A DNA stretch of 64,000 nt. It comes from Chitinophagaceae bacterium (lineage in GTDB: Bacteria > Bacteroidota > Bacteroidia > Chitinophagales > Chitinophagaceae). A program made the position numbers and the translations under genes. Positions 43,046 to 50,536 of the stretch are shown piece by piece; within the stretch, counting starts at the first letter, position 1, and each line of letters opens with the position of its first letter. The notes beneath the pieces were generated by a model. That model was not told where the DNA came from. It ran no database searches and worked only from the letters and a program-made list of their open reading frames with translations. Location: assembly GCA_947446645.1 (NCBI GenBank), contig CANFHA010000001.1:248001-312000 (forward strand), given 5' to 3'.

Positions 43046-44314
43046 CTATTTGTTTATTGCCTTGCTGTCTTCCAAGGCCTGAATATACATTGTTCTTTCC
43101 TTCTGCACATTTGCTTTCCAGGTATACTGGTGCTCAACAAATCTCCTGGTATTCACCTGGAGGGTCGATTTGTTTAGCCCGAACCAGTCGAGTGCTTTTT
43201 TTACTTCATTATCTATTTCCCATTGCTGTTCTTTGCCCGATATTTTCACAACACATCCTATCTGGTGTTCGTCAAGAATATCAGCAGCTTTCTTCATTCC
43301 CTCCTCCAAAACTACAGGAATTCCTGCACTCAGGTATTCACCGAATTTTACGGGCTGCGATGTATTTATCAGCACAGACGGAGCACGCAACAACAACCCT
43401 ATATCCATACCGGCCAGGTAATCAGCCACCTTATCCTGTGGCACACTCAGCATTCTCACCCTTTCTTTGTTTACTTCATACTTTGTTAGCAGCTCCATCA
43501 TTTTATCCCTGTTCTGGGTAATGATCACTGCAACATTTTTCTCAGAAAGGGAGATGGCTGACTTCAGAAACGGTATTACAAGATCATCAAGGTGCTGATA
43601 CTTCTGGGTGCCACCTAGGTAAAGGATGGCTGTTGATCCTTCAATGTTCAGTTCCTTTCTTACCCGCTCACGGCTGTCAGCAGGAATAACATCTTTTACG
43701 CAGCAGGGTATCACCACAGCATCTTTCGGCGCGCCAGCCTTTTCTATCAGCATATCCAGCAACGGTTCACTTACCGTGCACACCTTGTTTGCTGTCTGTA
43801 TGGCATCCTTCAGCCGCGCCAGGTCTTTATGATACATTTCCAACTGCGCAGGCAACATATCTTTCTCCTCAACTATGTTCTCATTTACCAGCCGCTCCAG
43901 TGGCCAGAAGCCACGCACATCGAGTATGTAAGCATCTGCAGGAAATATCTTTTTCAGCACATATGCCCACTCAAAGCTGGCCTCACCTCTGAAACAGAAT
44001 ACGGTGTCTCCCGCAAGCTTTTTTCTCAGACTTTTCAATGTAGGTACAGCAGGCCAGTTATGAAACCGGCTGATGCCGCCAATGATCTCAATATTTGAAT
44101 GGGGGCAGCGCTTTTTAAGTCCTTCTATCTGCTTCTTGCTGCTTTTATCAAACACTTCGCGCATGGGTGCCATTATCCATACAGAAACGGAAACAGGTTT
44201 GTTTACGCCTTCTGTTGTGGCTTGCGCCTCTGCCCTGTCAAATACCTGGCTCGCAACCAAAGGTGTTTTATATTCACCTCCTGCTATTATATGTACCAGG
44301 TTGTATTTGCCCAT
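43046..44314 (-). CDS. glycosyltransferase (GT4-like)
   Basis: A 422-residue GT-B-fold protein. The N-terminus is atypical (NLVHIIAGGEYKTPLVASQVF), with ILDVRGFWPLERLV and VCTVSEPLLDMLI in the first domain. The second domain has AILYLGGTQKYQHLDDLV, LLLRAPSVLINTSQPVKF and GEYLSAGIPVVLEEG, resembling the donor-binding EX7E area. It belongs to the leftward operon, 12 bases before the WbpB-like gene. Donor may be the diacetamido-uronic acid made by this operon, which is inference. Confidence 0.82.
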   Translation of the reverse strand: MGKYNLVHIIAGGEYKTPLVASQVFDRAEAQATTEGVNKPVSVSVWIMAPMREVFDKSSKKQIEGLKKRCPHSNIEIIGGISRFHNWPAVPTLKSLRKKLAGDTVFCFRGEASFEWAYVLKKIFPADAYILDVRGFWPLERLVNENIVEEKDMLPAQLEMYHKDLARLKDAIQTANKVCTVSEPLLDMLIEKAGAPKDAVVIPCCVKDVIPADSRERVRKELNIEGSTAILYLGGTQKYQHLDDLVIPFLKSAISLSEKNVAVIITQNRDKMMELLTKYEVNKERVRMLSVPQDKVADYLAGMDIGLLLRAPSVLINTSQPVKFGEYLSAGIPVVLEEGMKKAADILDEHQIGCVVKISGKEQQWEIDNEVKKALDWFGLNKSTLQVNTRRFVEHQYTWKANVQKERTMYIQALEDSKAINK

Positions 44315-44347
44315 TGATAATTCTGTTCTTTTTATTTGAGCTACACG

Positions 44348-44986
44348 TTACATAGCCAGCCGGATGATCTCAAACGCCTCAGCATAATTATTGCCCGACT
44401 GTACGCCTCTTACTTTTGCCAGTCCCTTTATAAATTCGGCACTCGCATATGGCCTGTGGCCCTGTGATGCATACTCACTTATAGCATCTAGCTTAGTATC
44501 TACATTGCTCTCACTAAGTGATATAAAACATTGGGTATTGAAGTGCGTTGTGTTCCAAGGCAATTCGTAGCAGAAGATAGAGCACCATTTAAATGCACGC
44601 AGTCCTTCGTTAGCTATTGTTGCATGGTCCTGGTGCACATCGCTGAGCGAAGGTATGAAAACCAGGTCAGGATTTATCAGCTTCTTCAGCCCAAGCATAT
44701 CATCCAGTATCTCCTGCCTTTTATAGTTGAATGTTCTTACATCGTAGTCAAATATCATCAGGTTTTCCGGCGGTATACCAAGTACCTTCGTTGCAGCCTT
44801 TACCTCGGTTATCAGTATGTCCTCCGGAAACTGCTTAGGCACAGATTGCCTGCAAGATGAGAAGGCAGCATAATAAACCTCGCACCCTTCTTCAACAAAC
44901 CTGTTGATGGTGCCGCCGCATCCAAATTCTCCGTCATCCGTATGTGGTGCAAGCACCAGCACTTTTTTAAAACGCTTATTCATCAT
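44348..44986 (-). CDS. PIG-L family deacetylase
   Basis: A 212-residue zinc deacetylase of the LmbE/PIG-L family. The metal motif PHTDDGEFGCGGTI is a variant of PHPDDxxxGxGG, and the second motif is LSDVHQDHATIANEG. Family members remove acetyl from GlcNAc-linked lipids, mycothiol or bacillithiol precursors, or sugar nucleotides. Its ATG directly abuts the stop of the 2-epimerase upstream, so both are co-translated. In this locus a free amine could then be modified. Confidence 0.9.
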   Translation of the reverse strand: MMNKRFKKVLVLAPHTDDGEFGCGGTINRFVEEGCEVYYAAFSSCRQSVPKQFPEDILITEVKAATKVLGIPPENLMIFDYDVRTFNYKRQEILDDMLGLKKLINPDLVFIPSLSDVHQDHATIANEGLRAFKWCSIFCYELPWNTTHFNTQCFISLSESNVDTKLDAISEYASQGHRPYASAEFIKGLAKVRGVQSGNNYAEAFEIIRLAM

Positions 44987-46111
44987 CTAGCTTTTATGCT
45001 TTGCTGTTAAGAAAGTTATTATCCGCTCCACCATCAGCTCCGCAGCGTTGCCTTTACCATATGGGCTGCCGGCTTTACCTTTCTTCTTTTTCAGCACATC
45101 CATTATATTCTTTGTGATGAATTTAGTAGACTTCGGTGGTACAATATTGTTCCAACCCAGGTCCACCAGCTCTACCCACGCTGTGTTCTCAAATAGCGTA
45201 ACACATGGTGTTTGCTGGAAGAAGGCTTCTTTCTGTACACCTCCTGAGTCTGTAACTATCAGTCGTGCGTTCTTTTCCATCACCAGCATATCCATATACC
45301 CCAGCGGATCAGTTACCTGTATGTGCGCCGAGTAATGATCGAGCAGGTTATGTTCCTTCAGCAGGTTTTTCGTGCGTGGATGTATAGGCATCACTATTTT
45401 GTGGTTTGCTGATACTTCCACGAAACTATCAAGGATAGTTTTAAGCTGATCTATATGCGCTGTATTCTCCGCCCTGTGCACAGTAACGAGTATGAACTCA
45501 TCTTTTTTCAGTCCAAGCGTTTTCAGCACTTTGCTCTTTTTCTCCGCCACTTTGTCAAACTGTAGTGTAGCATCGTACATTATATCACCATACTGAAATA
45601 CCGTATTGTTTTTCATCCCTTCTTTCAGCAGGTTATCTTTGCCCAGTTTCGTAGGCACAAACAGCAATGCAGATAAATGATCTGTGAGCAGGCGGTTTAC
45701 TTCTTCAGGTATGTTCTTATTGAACAGGCGCAAACCCGCCTCTACGTGCGCTATTGGTATGTGAAGCTTAGCGGCCGCCAGCGCACCGGAAAGAGTTGAA
45801 TTAGTATCGCCTATAGATACCAGCAGGTCAGGTTTTTCCTTCAGCAATATCTCCTCTATCTTCTCTATCATTTCACCCGTCTGCTTGCCATGATTTCCGG
45901 AGCCTATGCTCAGTTGAAAATCCGGCTTAGGTATACCCATTTCCTTGAAGAACACATCAGACATATTCTCGTCATAGTGTTGCCCGGTATGGATTAAAAA
46001 GAAAGTGAGTTCTTTATATTCTTTCCTGTATTTTTTTATGGCGGTAATTATCGGTGCCGCCTTTATGAAGTTGGGCCGTGCGCCTACTACAATACATAAT
46101 TTTATTTTCAT
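44987..46111 (-). CDS. wecB: UDP-N-acetylglucosamine 2-epimerase (non-hydrolysing)
   Basis: A 374-residue WecB/MnaA/WbpI-type 2-epimerase. Motifs: VVGARPNFIKAAPII, HTGQHYDENMSDVFF, GDTNSTLSGALAAA, AHVEAGLRLFN and VTDSGGVQKEAFFQQ. It interconverts UDP-GlcNAc and UDP-ManNAc, or in the WbpI version UDP-GlcNAc3NAcA and UDP-ManNAc3NAcA. The nearby WbpB- and WbpD-like genes make the WbpI role attractive. It is first in the leftward operon, with a -7 element at 46144-46151. Confidence 0.93.
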   Translation of the reverse strand: MKIKLCIVVGARPNFIKAAPIITAIKKYRKEYKELTFFLIHTGQHYDENMSDVFFKEMGIPKPDFQLSIGSGNHGKQTGEMIEKIEEILLKEKPDLLVSIGDTNSTLSGALAAAKLHIPIAHVEAGLRLFNKNIPEEVNRLLTDHLSALLFVPTKLGKDNLLKEGMKNNTVFQYGDIMYDATLQFDKVAEKKSKVLKTLGLKKDEFILVTVHRAENTAHIDQLKTILDSFVEVSANHKIVMPIHPRTKNLLKEHNLLDHYSAHIQVTDPLGYMDMLVMEKNARLIVTDSGGVQKEAFFQQTPCVTLFENTAWVELVDLGWNNIVPPKSTKFITKNIMDVLKKKKGKAGSPYGKGNAAELMVERIITFLTAKHKS

Positions 46112-46143
46112 TACTTTATTTTACGGAAAGCACTAATAAGCTG

Positions 46144-46151
46144 CAAAAGTA
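46144..46151 (-). promoter_or_regulatory. -7 element of the leftward polysaccharide operon
   Basis: The minus strand reads TACTTTTG, a perfect TAnnTTTG, 33 bases before the 2-epimerase ATG. A -33 TTG at normal spacing is not seen. Confidence 0.5.
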
Positions 46152-46453
46152 AAGTTTTATCCCCAATGAGAGTAGTTTTCGTATTGTTCAGCCTTTTATA
46201 TCAATTTATGATGTCTTCCTTAGAACAATGCGCACTTTTTAAAAATTCCTAATTCCAAAAAAAATATCCATGAATAAAAATATATTTAAATTAAAAGTTT
46301 ATATTTTCTTAATTATTTTATTTGATTAACTTTATAGATTTTGTAATAAATATAACTTTAAATACTTGTAATTATAAATGTAGAATGGTACGTTTATTAA
46401 TAATTTAATTGTTCACCTATAAAAAACCCAAAAAAGTCATCAATAGAAATCCG

Positions 46454-46492
46454 GCCTAAAATACCAGCTAAAAAGTCAGGGACTTTTTAGGC
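46454..46492 (+). promoter_or_regulatory. two mutually exclusive hairpins in the leader of the surface-protein gene
   Basis: CTAAAAAGTC (46468-46477) pairs perfectly with GACTTTTTAG (46481-46490) across AGG. Alternatively GCCTAAAA (46454-46461) pairs with TTTTAGGC (46485-46492). Both use the same 3' arm, so only one can form. The site is about 95 bases before the ATG at 46585. It may be an attenuator, a protein-binding palindrome or chance in an AT-rich region. Confidence 0.35.
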
Positions 46493-46584
46493 ATTCATTG
46501 CATTGCAATAGCTATGCATATGCACACAAACTTGTCCTCACTGCTGAAAATTTAAAAAAATCCAAACAAATCAAAAACACAATT

Positions 46585-48636
46585 ATGAAAAACAAATTAT
46601 TTTTATTGTTTATATTATTTTTCCTAGGTCTACATAAGTCTTCTAATGCAACACTAAACGTGGGAAGCGGATACGTATGTTTGTCCGGCTCACCTAAACT
46701 TCCAATTACAGAAACAGTTTCTGTCAGTTCGATGGTAAGTAGCAATACAGCCGTTGCTACAGTTTCCCAGTCTGGTCCCACAACAGGAAACGTTTCAGCC
46801 GTTTCTGTAGGTACCGCTACAATAACTTGCTCTAACGGCGATTGGGCGGTAATAACGGTTGTTGCAAATGATGCTGCAATAAGCAGTACTGCAGTGTTAA
46901 ATGCCTCTAATGATTATGTGCTATGGTCTGGAGGAGAAGGCACACCACTCTGCAATATTGACCTTGTTGGCTATCCAGCCGGCGGGGCATTTTCGGGAAC
47001 TATAACGCCATTCACGGTAACTACCGGAGGCAATGTTTCATGTAACGGCACTTGCGGTTCAACTTACACAGTTACCTATATATCAGGACATGGCTGTAAA
47101 GCCACAACTGTAGTTAGCGTTGATCCTTTAAGGCCTATTAATGGCACTGTTACGTCCCTCTGCGTGGGAGCAACACGTATACTCACAGATGTGAGTACTA
47201 GTGGCGGTACAACAGTTTGGAGCGCCAGTAATGGTAATGTAACGATCGATGCTTCGTCTGGATCTACTACAGCAATAGCAGCACCATCAAGCATAATAAA
47301 GTGTGCCATAACAAGCATGGGTACTGGCTGTTACAAAACTGCGACACTGAACATTATTTCAAACACAACAGCTATAACCGGTACTCGCTCAATATGTTAT
47401 CCCGGCACAACAGCGCTCTCAAGCTCAACTTCGCCTTCCGGTGGCGCATGGAGCAGTAGTAATACGGGCGTGGCTACGGTGAACACCAGTGGCGTGGTAA
47501 CTGCAGTCTCTACCGGTACATCTACCATCAGCTATACCCTAAGCAGTGGTTGTTTCTCAACAGCCACAGTAACCGTTTACGCCACCCCCAGTGCAATCAC
47601 GGGAACACTAACCGTTTGTACAGGCGCTACAACAAACCTGACCAATGCAGCAGGGACCGGAACATGGACCAGTGGTAGTACTGGTGTCGCAACGGTTTCT
47701 GGCACAGGAGTCGTGACAGGCATAAGCAATGGTACATCCATAATAACCTATGCTAATTACTGCGGATCAGTTACGGCTACTGTAACTGTATCCAGTATAT
47801 CTGCAATCTTAGGCAACACTACAATATGCATCCTCTCCAAAACACAATTATCCGATGCTACTGCTGGTGGCACATGGAGCAGCAGCAATACTGCAGTAGG
47901 TACAGTTGATGCCACAGGTTTAGTTACCGGCCTTACAGCGGGTACTACTGTCATCAGCTATACTACAAGCGGAGGGTGTTATGTAACCGCAACAGTAACG
48001 GTGGGAAGCACAACAAGGCCCAATATTGGCTGTTATTCAGATGGCTCAGGGGATTTCGCCTTTGAAAATGATGTTAATGGCTATAGCGGCATAACGGTTT
48101 TATACACTGCAGACATCACCAATGCCACAACAATGGCATCAGTAAATGCTGTTCCTGTTTCTTCGGCATTGTCTATACCTTCGGGCGCTTTTACTCACAG
48201 CAGTAGTATTACTATTGCTGATCTTACGGGTTCATATACTGCGCCTCCGTGGTCAATTTATGAGTCTCATCTGGTCTCAGTTACCTATAATGGTTGTACG
48301 TGGGCAAAATCATGCTCGGGTGGTTTCCGCTTAGCACCTGGCAGCACGGGAGTCAATACAGTCATATTGAACGGTGCTTTATCAGTAGTTCCAAACCCTA
48401 ACGGCGGGACCTTTACTGTACAAGGCGCTTTTGCTGGCACAACGGATTCAAAAGATGTAAAGATCGCAGTGGAAGATATGCTGGGTAAAATTGTTTACCG
48501 TGATGCAGCTATCATAGAAAACGGAGGAATCAATAAAGAAATCACCTTAGGAAATAATATCCCTAACGGCATCTATCTTATCAGGATCAGCAATGATAAA
48601 TCAAGTAAAATCATACGCTTTTCTATCAACAGGTAG
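46585..48636 (+). CDS. Ig-like (Big_2-type) repeat surface protein with T9SS type A sorting domain
   Basis: A 683-residue secreted protein. Signal peptide MKNKLFLLFILFFLGLHKSS, cleaved near SNA. Degenerate Ig-like units follow, then three clear copies of the ~70-residue repeat (about residues 264-473) with the Cys pair and GGxWSSSN core. Then comes a unique ~110-residue domain, and a type A C-terminal domain (VPNPNGGTFTVQG, DMLGKIVYRD, IPNGIYLIRIS). The C-terminal domain closely resembles that of the giant protein at 57519. ATG 46585 is chosen for the signal peptide over an in-frame ATG at 46498. Probably an adhesin or matrix protein. Confidence 0.88.
   Translation: MKNKLFLLFILFFLGLHKSSNATLNVGSGYVCLSGSPKLPITETVSVSSMVSSNTAVATVSQSGPTTGNVSAVSVGTATITCSNGDWAVITVVANDAAISSTAVLNASNDYVLWSGGEGTPLCNIDLVGYPAGGAFSGTITPFTVTTGGNVSCNGTCGSTYTVTYISGHGCKATTVVSVDPLRPINGTVTSLCVGATRILTDVSTSGGTTVWSASNGNVTIDASSGSTTAIAAPSSIIKCAITSMGTGCYKTATLNIISNTTAITGTRSICYPGTTALSSSTSPSGGAWSSSNTGVATVNTSGVVTAVSTGTSTISYTLSSGCFSTATVTVYATPSAITGTLTVCTGATTNLTNAAGTGTWTSGSTGVATVSGTGVVTGISNGTSIITYANYCGSVTATVTVSSISAILGNTTICILSKTQLSDATAGGTWSSSNTAVGTVDATGLVTGLTAGTTVISYTTSGGCYVTATVTVGSTTRPNIGCYSDGSGDFAFENDVNGYSGITVLYTADITNATTMASVNAVPVSSALSIPSGAFTHSSSITIADLTGSYTAPPWSIYESHLVSVTYNGCTWAKSCSGGFRLAPGSTGVNTVILNGALSVVPNPNGGTFTVQGAFAGTTDSKDVKIAVEDMLGKIVYRDAAIIENGGINKEITLGNNIPNGIYLIRISNDKSSKIIRFSINR
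47374..48003 (+). repeat. three tandem ~210-base Ig-like repeat units
   Basis: Units begin ITGTRSIC, ITGTLTVC and ILGNTTIC and share GTGxWSSS-type cores and a second Cys near the end (SGC, NYC, GGC). They match the unit of the giant protein at 57519-64000. Confidence 0.85.
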
Positions 48637-48647
48637 AATATGATAAA

Positions 48648-48693
48648 AAAAGTGAAGCGGCTGCTCCTGATGGGACAGCCGCTTTATTATTTT
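48648..48693. terminator. bidirectional intrinsic terminator
   Basis: AAGCGGCTG (48655-48663) and CAGCCGCTT (48676-48684) form a perfect 9-base-pair stem. A7 stands on the left and a T-rich run on the right, so it can end both the surface-protein gene and the convergent LpxD-like gene. Confidence 0.88.
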
Positions 48694-48712
48694 GCTCCTA
48701 TACGGAATAACA

Positions 48713-49669
48713 TCAAATTGCACTCCCCTTCTTCACAAAAGCCCGTTGCGCCAAAAAAACGCTCAGCTCTGTGGCCGGGTTACCTACGTAGGTGGTATTG
48801 TCTGGTATATTGCTGGTCACAATAGTGCCTATACCGGTGGTCACATTTGAGCCTACTTCGGCTTTTTCCTTTAGCGAGGTCTGCACACCTATAAAGCAAT
48901 TACTGCCTATCCTGCTGCCGCCCGACATTATCACACCGGCTGTTATGGTGGTATTTCTGCCCACAAACGAATTATGCGATATGTGACAATGGTGGTCCAT
49001 CACTACATTGTCTTCTACTATAGTATCGCCCAGCATACCCTTGTCTACATTGCAAAACGGCAACATCAGCACATTATCGCCTATTACAGCTTTGCCTACA
49101 TGCGGCACATGAATGTTATTGCCTTCTTCGTCTTTCGCTATACCAAAGCCTGCGCCGCCTATGGAGCAAAACTCACGTATGTGGCAGTTCTGCCCTATTA
49201 TAGCTCCTCTATGCACCTTTACGTGCTCATCTATTATGGTATTGTCGCCTATAGTACATTCTTCTATTATACTGTATGCGCCCACCTTTACACCATGCCC
49301 CAGCTTGCTGCCGGTATATATTATGGCTGTGGGGTGTATAAGCGGCTCATCAGCGTGGCTCACCTGCTCTTCTGCTTTATGCAGTATCTTCACAAAGGCG
49401 AGCAGGGGATTGGGAGTTATTATAAAAAGTGTCTCAGCAGGATTTCCTGTAAATAATTCAAATGTGGCCTCGTCACATATTATGCAGCCCGCCTGCGTAT
49501 CATTAATGTACGATGCCGCTTTTTTCACTTTGGGCCTTATCCAGGATATATGGTTCTTCGTGCATTCCATTACCGGCCTGAAACCATCATAAACCAGTGA
49601 TCTATTACCCTCAAACCTGCATGTAGCGCTGAGTATTTCTTCTATATCTGTAAATGAAAATCTATACAT
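48713..49669 (-). CDS. LpxD-like left-handed beta-helix acyltransferase
   Basis: A 318-residue protein. The N-terminal ~100 residues resemble the LpxD uridine-binding domain (ITPNPLLAFVKILH). A long hexapeptide beta-helix follows (HPTAIIYTGSKLGHGVKVGAYS, IGDNVLMLPFCNVDKG, VVMDHHCHISHNSFVGRN), where HCHISHN matches the catalytic His segment. The end reads VGNPATELSVF. LpxD adds an acyl chain to UDP-acyl-GlcN in lipid A synthesis. Lpx genes are absent nearby, so this may be a paralogue acylating a polysaccharide amino sugar. Confidence 0.82.
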   Translation of the reverse strand: MYRFSFTDIEEILSATCRFEGNRSLVYDGFRPVMECTKNHISWIRPKVKKAASYINDTQAGCIICDEATFELFTGNPAETLFIITPNPLLAFVKILHKAEEQVSHADEPLIHPTAIIYTGSKLGHGVKVGAYSIIEECTIGDNTIIDEHVKVHRGAIIGQNCHIREFCSIGGAGFGIAKDEEGNNIHVPHVGKAVIGDNVLMLPFCNVDKGMLGDTIVEDNVVMDHHCHISHNSFVGRNTTITAGVIMSGGSRIGSNCFIGVQTSLKEKAEVGSNVTTGIGTIVTSNIPDNTTYVGNPATELSVFLAQRAFVKKGSAI

Positions 49670-49733
49670 TATTACACTTTTTAGACCTTGAAAATTGACG
49701 AAACAGGCCGGGCTACCAACCGCTACACAAGGT

Positions 49734-49761
49734 AAAAAATAATCGGGTATGGCTGATACCC
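49734..49761 (-). terminator. terminator of the toxin-antitoxin pair
   Basis: GGGTAT (49745-49750) and ATACCC (49756-49761) form a 6-base-pair stem with a 5-base loop. On the minus strand it is followed by GATTATTTTTT, ten bases beyond the toxin stop. Confidence 0.6.
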
Positions 49762-49770
49762 ATGTATCAA

Positions 49771-50196
49771 TTATGGGCGGTATACTTCTTTTAAAAAATC
49801 TTCCGGGCTATATACCGGCAATGCTGGCATAGCCATTTTCTTAAAAACCTTATCTCTTGTAAGCACATAATCAAGGTTATGGTGCAACGCCGTAAAGTAC
49901 TGTAATGCATCTTCAATATCCTCAATCTTGGAATACACAGCGTTGAGTACCACCTCGTGAGTCGCATCAAGCACTTTTATGTCCACCAACAAGGAAAGAA
50001 TTATCTCTTTAGCTTTTTGTTTGCCGTAAGCCTTTGTGAGCCAATATGCGGTAATGTGAACAATAGATGGGGTGATAAATACATGAACATCTCCACTTAT
50101 TGCCAACTCGAAGATTTTTTTCGAAACTTCATATTGATCACGTTTCAACGTAAAATCCAGTACAATATTTGCATCTGCCAGCACTTTAAAAGCCAT
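49771..50196 (-). CDS. PIN-domain protein, probable VapC-type toxin
   Basis: A 141-residue PIN-fold protein. The conserved acidic residues are visible: the N-terminal VLADANIVLDFTLKRD (two Asp), the central EDIEDALQYFTALHH and the late VLTRDKVFKK. PIN toxins cleave RNA. The upstream antitoxin-like gene overlaps its start by 11 bases, the standard antitoxin-first order. RNA target unknown. Confidence 0.87.
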   Translation of the reverse strand: MAFKVLADANIVLDFTLKRDQYEVSKKIFELAISGDVHVFITPSIVHITAYWLTKAYGKQKAKEIILSLLVDIKVLDATHEVVLNAVYSKIEDIEDALQYFTALHHNLDYVLTRDKVFKKMAMPALPVYSPEDFLKEVYRP

Positions 50197-50428
50197 ACTT
50201 CGTGCTTTGCTCCTTATAATAGAGTTCCTTCAGGTTAATCTCTGCACCAATTGACGGCTTGTCCAATCTTTCAATAATATCAATAATATTCTTTTGCCTT
50301 GCAGACTTAGTTAGCTTTTTAAAAAAATCTTCCACCAGTTCTGAAACACTGGTACCATTTTTTTCAGCCATCTTTTTTACGCTCAACAGCAACGGCTCAT
50401 CAATTGTAAGATTCAAACGCGCTTTCAT
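50186..50428 (-). CDS. ribbon-helix-helix-type antitoxin
   Basis: An 80-residue protein with an N-terminal RHH-like strand and helices (MKARLNLTIDEPLLLSVKKM, then KNGTSVSELVEDFFKKL), similar to the DUF6364 antitoxin group. The C-terminal half (IGAEINLKELYYKEQ) would neutralise the PIN toxin. It is first in the pair. A 15-base palindrome overlaps its start codon, fitting autoregulation by the toxin-antitoxin complex. Confidence 0.83.
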   Translation of the reverse strand: MKARLNLTIDEPLLLSVKKMAEKNGTSVSELVEDFFKKLTKSARQKNIIDIIERLDKPSIGAEINLKELYYKEQSTKYGF

Positions 50429-50442
50429 GTATCAAAGATACA
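50428..50442. promoter_or_regulatory. palindrome overlapping the toxin-antitoxin promoter and start codon
   Basis: TGTATC (50428-50433) and GATACA (50437-50442) are perfect inverted arms around AAA. On the minus strand the site contains TATCTTTG (50433-50440), a perfect TAnnTTTG -7 element. Transcription would begin at or next to the A of the antitoxin ATG (50428), so the mRNA may be nearly leaderless. Confidence 0.55.
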
Positions 50443-50536
50443 CACTTTTTAATATTATGCGCATACGAACACATTTTTAGTCTCCTAAATACATGCTTTT
50501 TTCGTACTTTTACAGTCTCCAATTTCAGCCTCTTTC

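Larger units (their letters stand above)
46112..46584. other. 473-base AT-rich divergent gap
   Basis: No gene is seen. Bases 46261-46380 hold only 13 G+C in 120, far below the coding regions around. The gap contains the 2-epimerase operon -7 element (46144-46151) and a hairpin set (46454-46492) in the leader of the surface-protein gene at 46585. No RNA family was recognised. Confidence 0.7.

Noticed and set aside
42895-43521. A 208-residue plus-strand frame across two minus-strand genes
   Set aside because: It spans the end of a glycosyltransferase and the start of the WbpB-like gene, both clear homologues, and has no recognisable domain.
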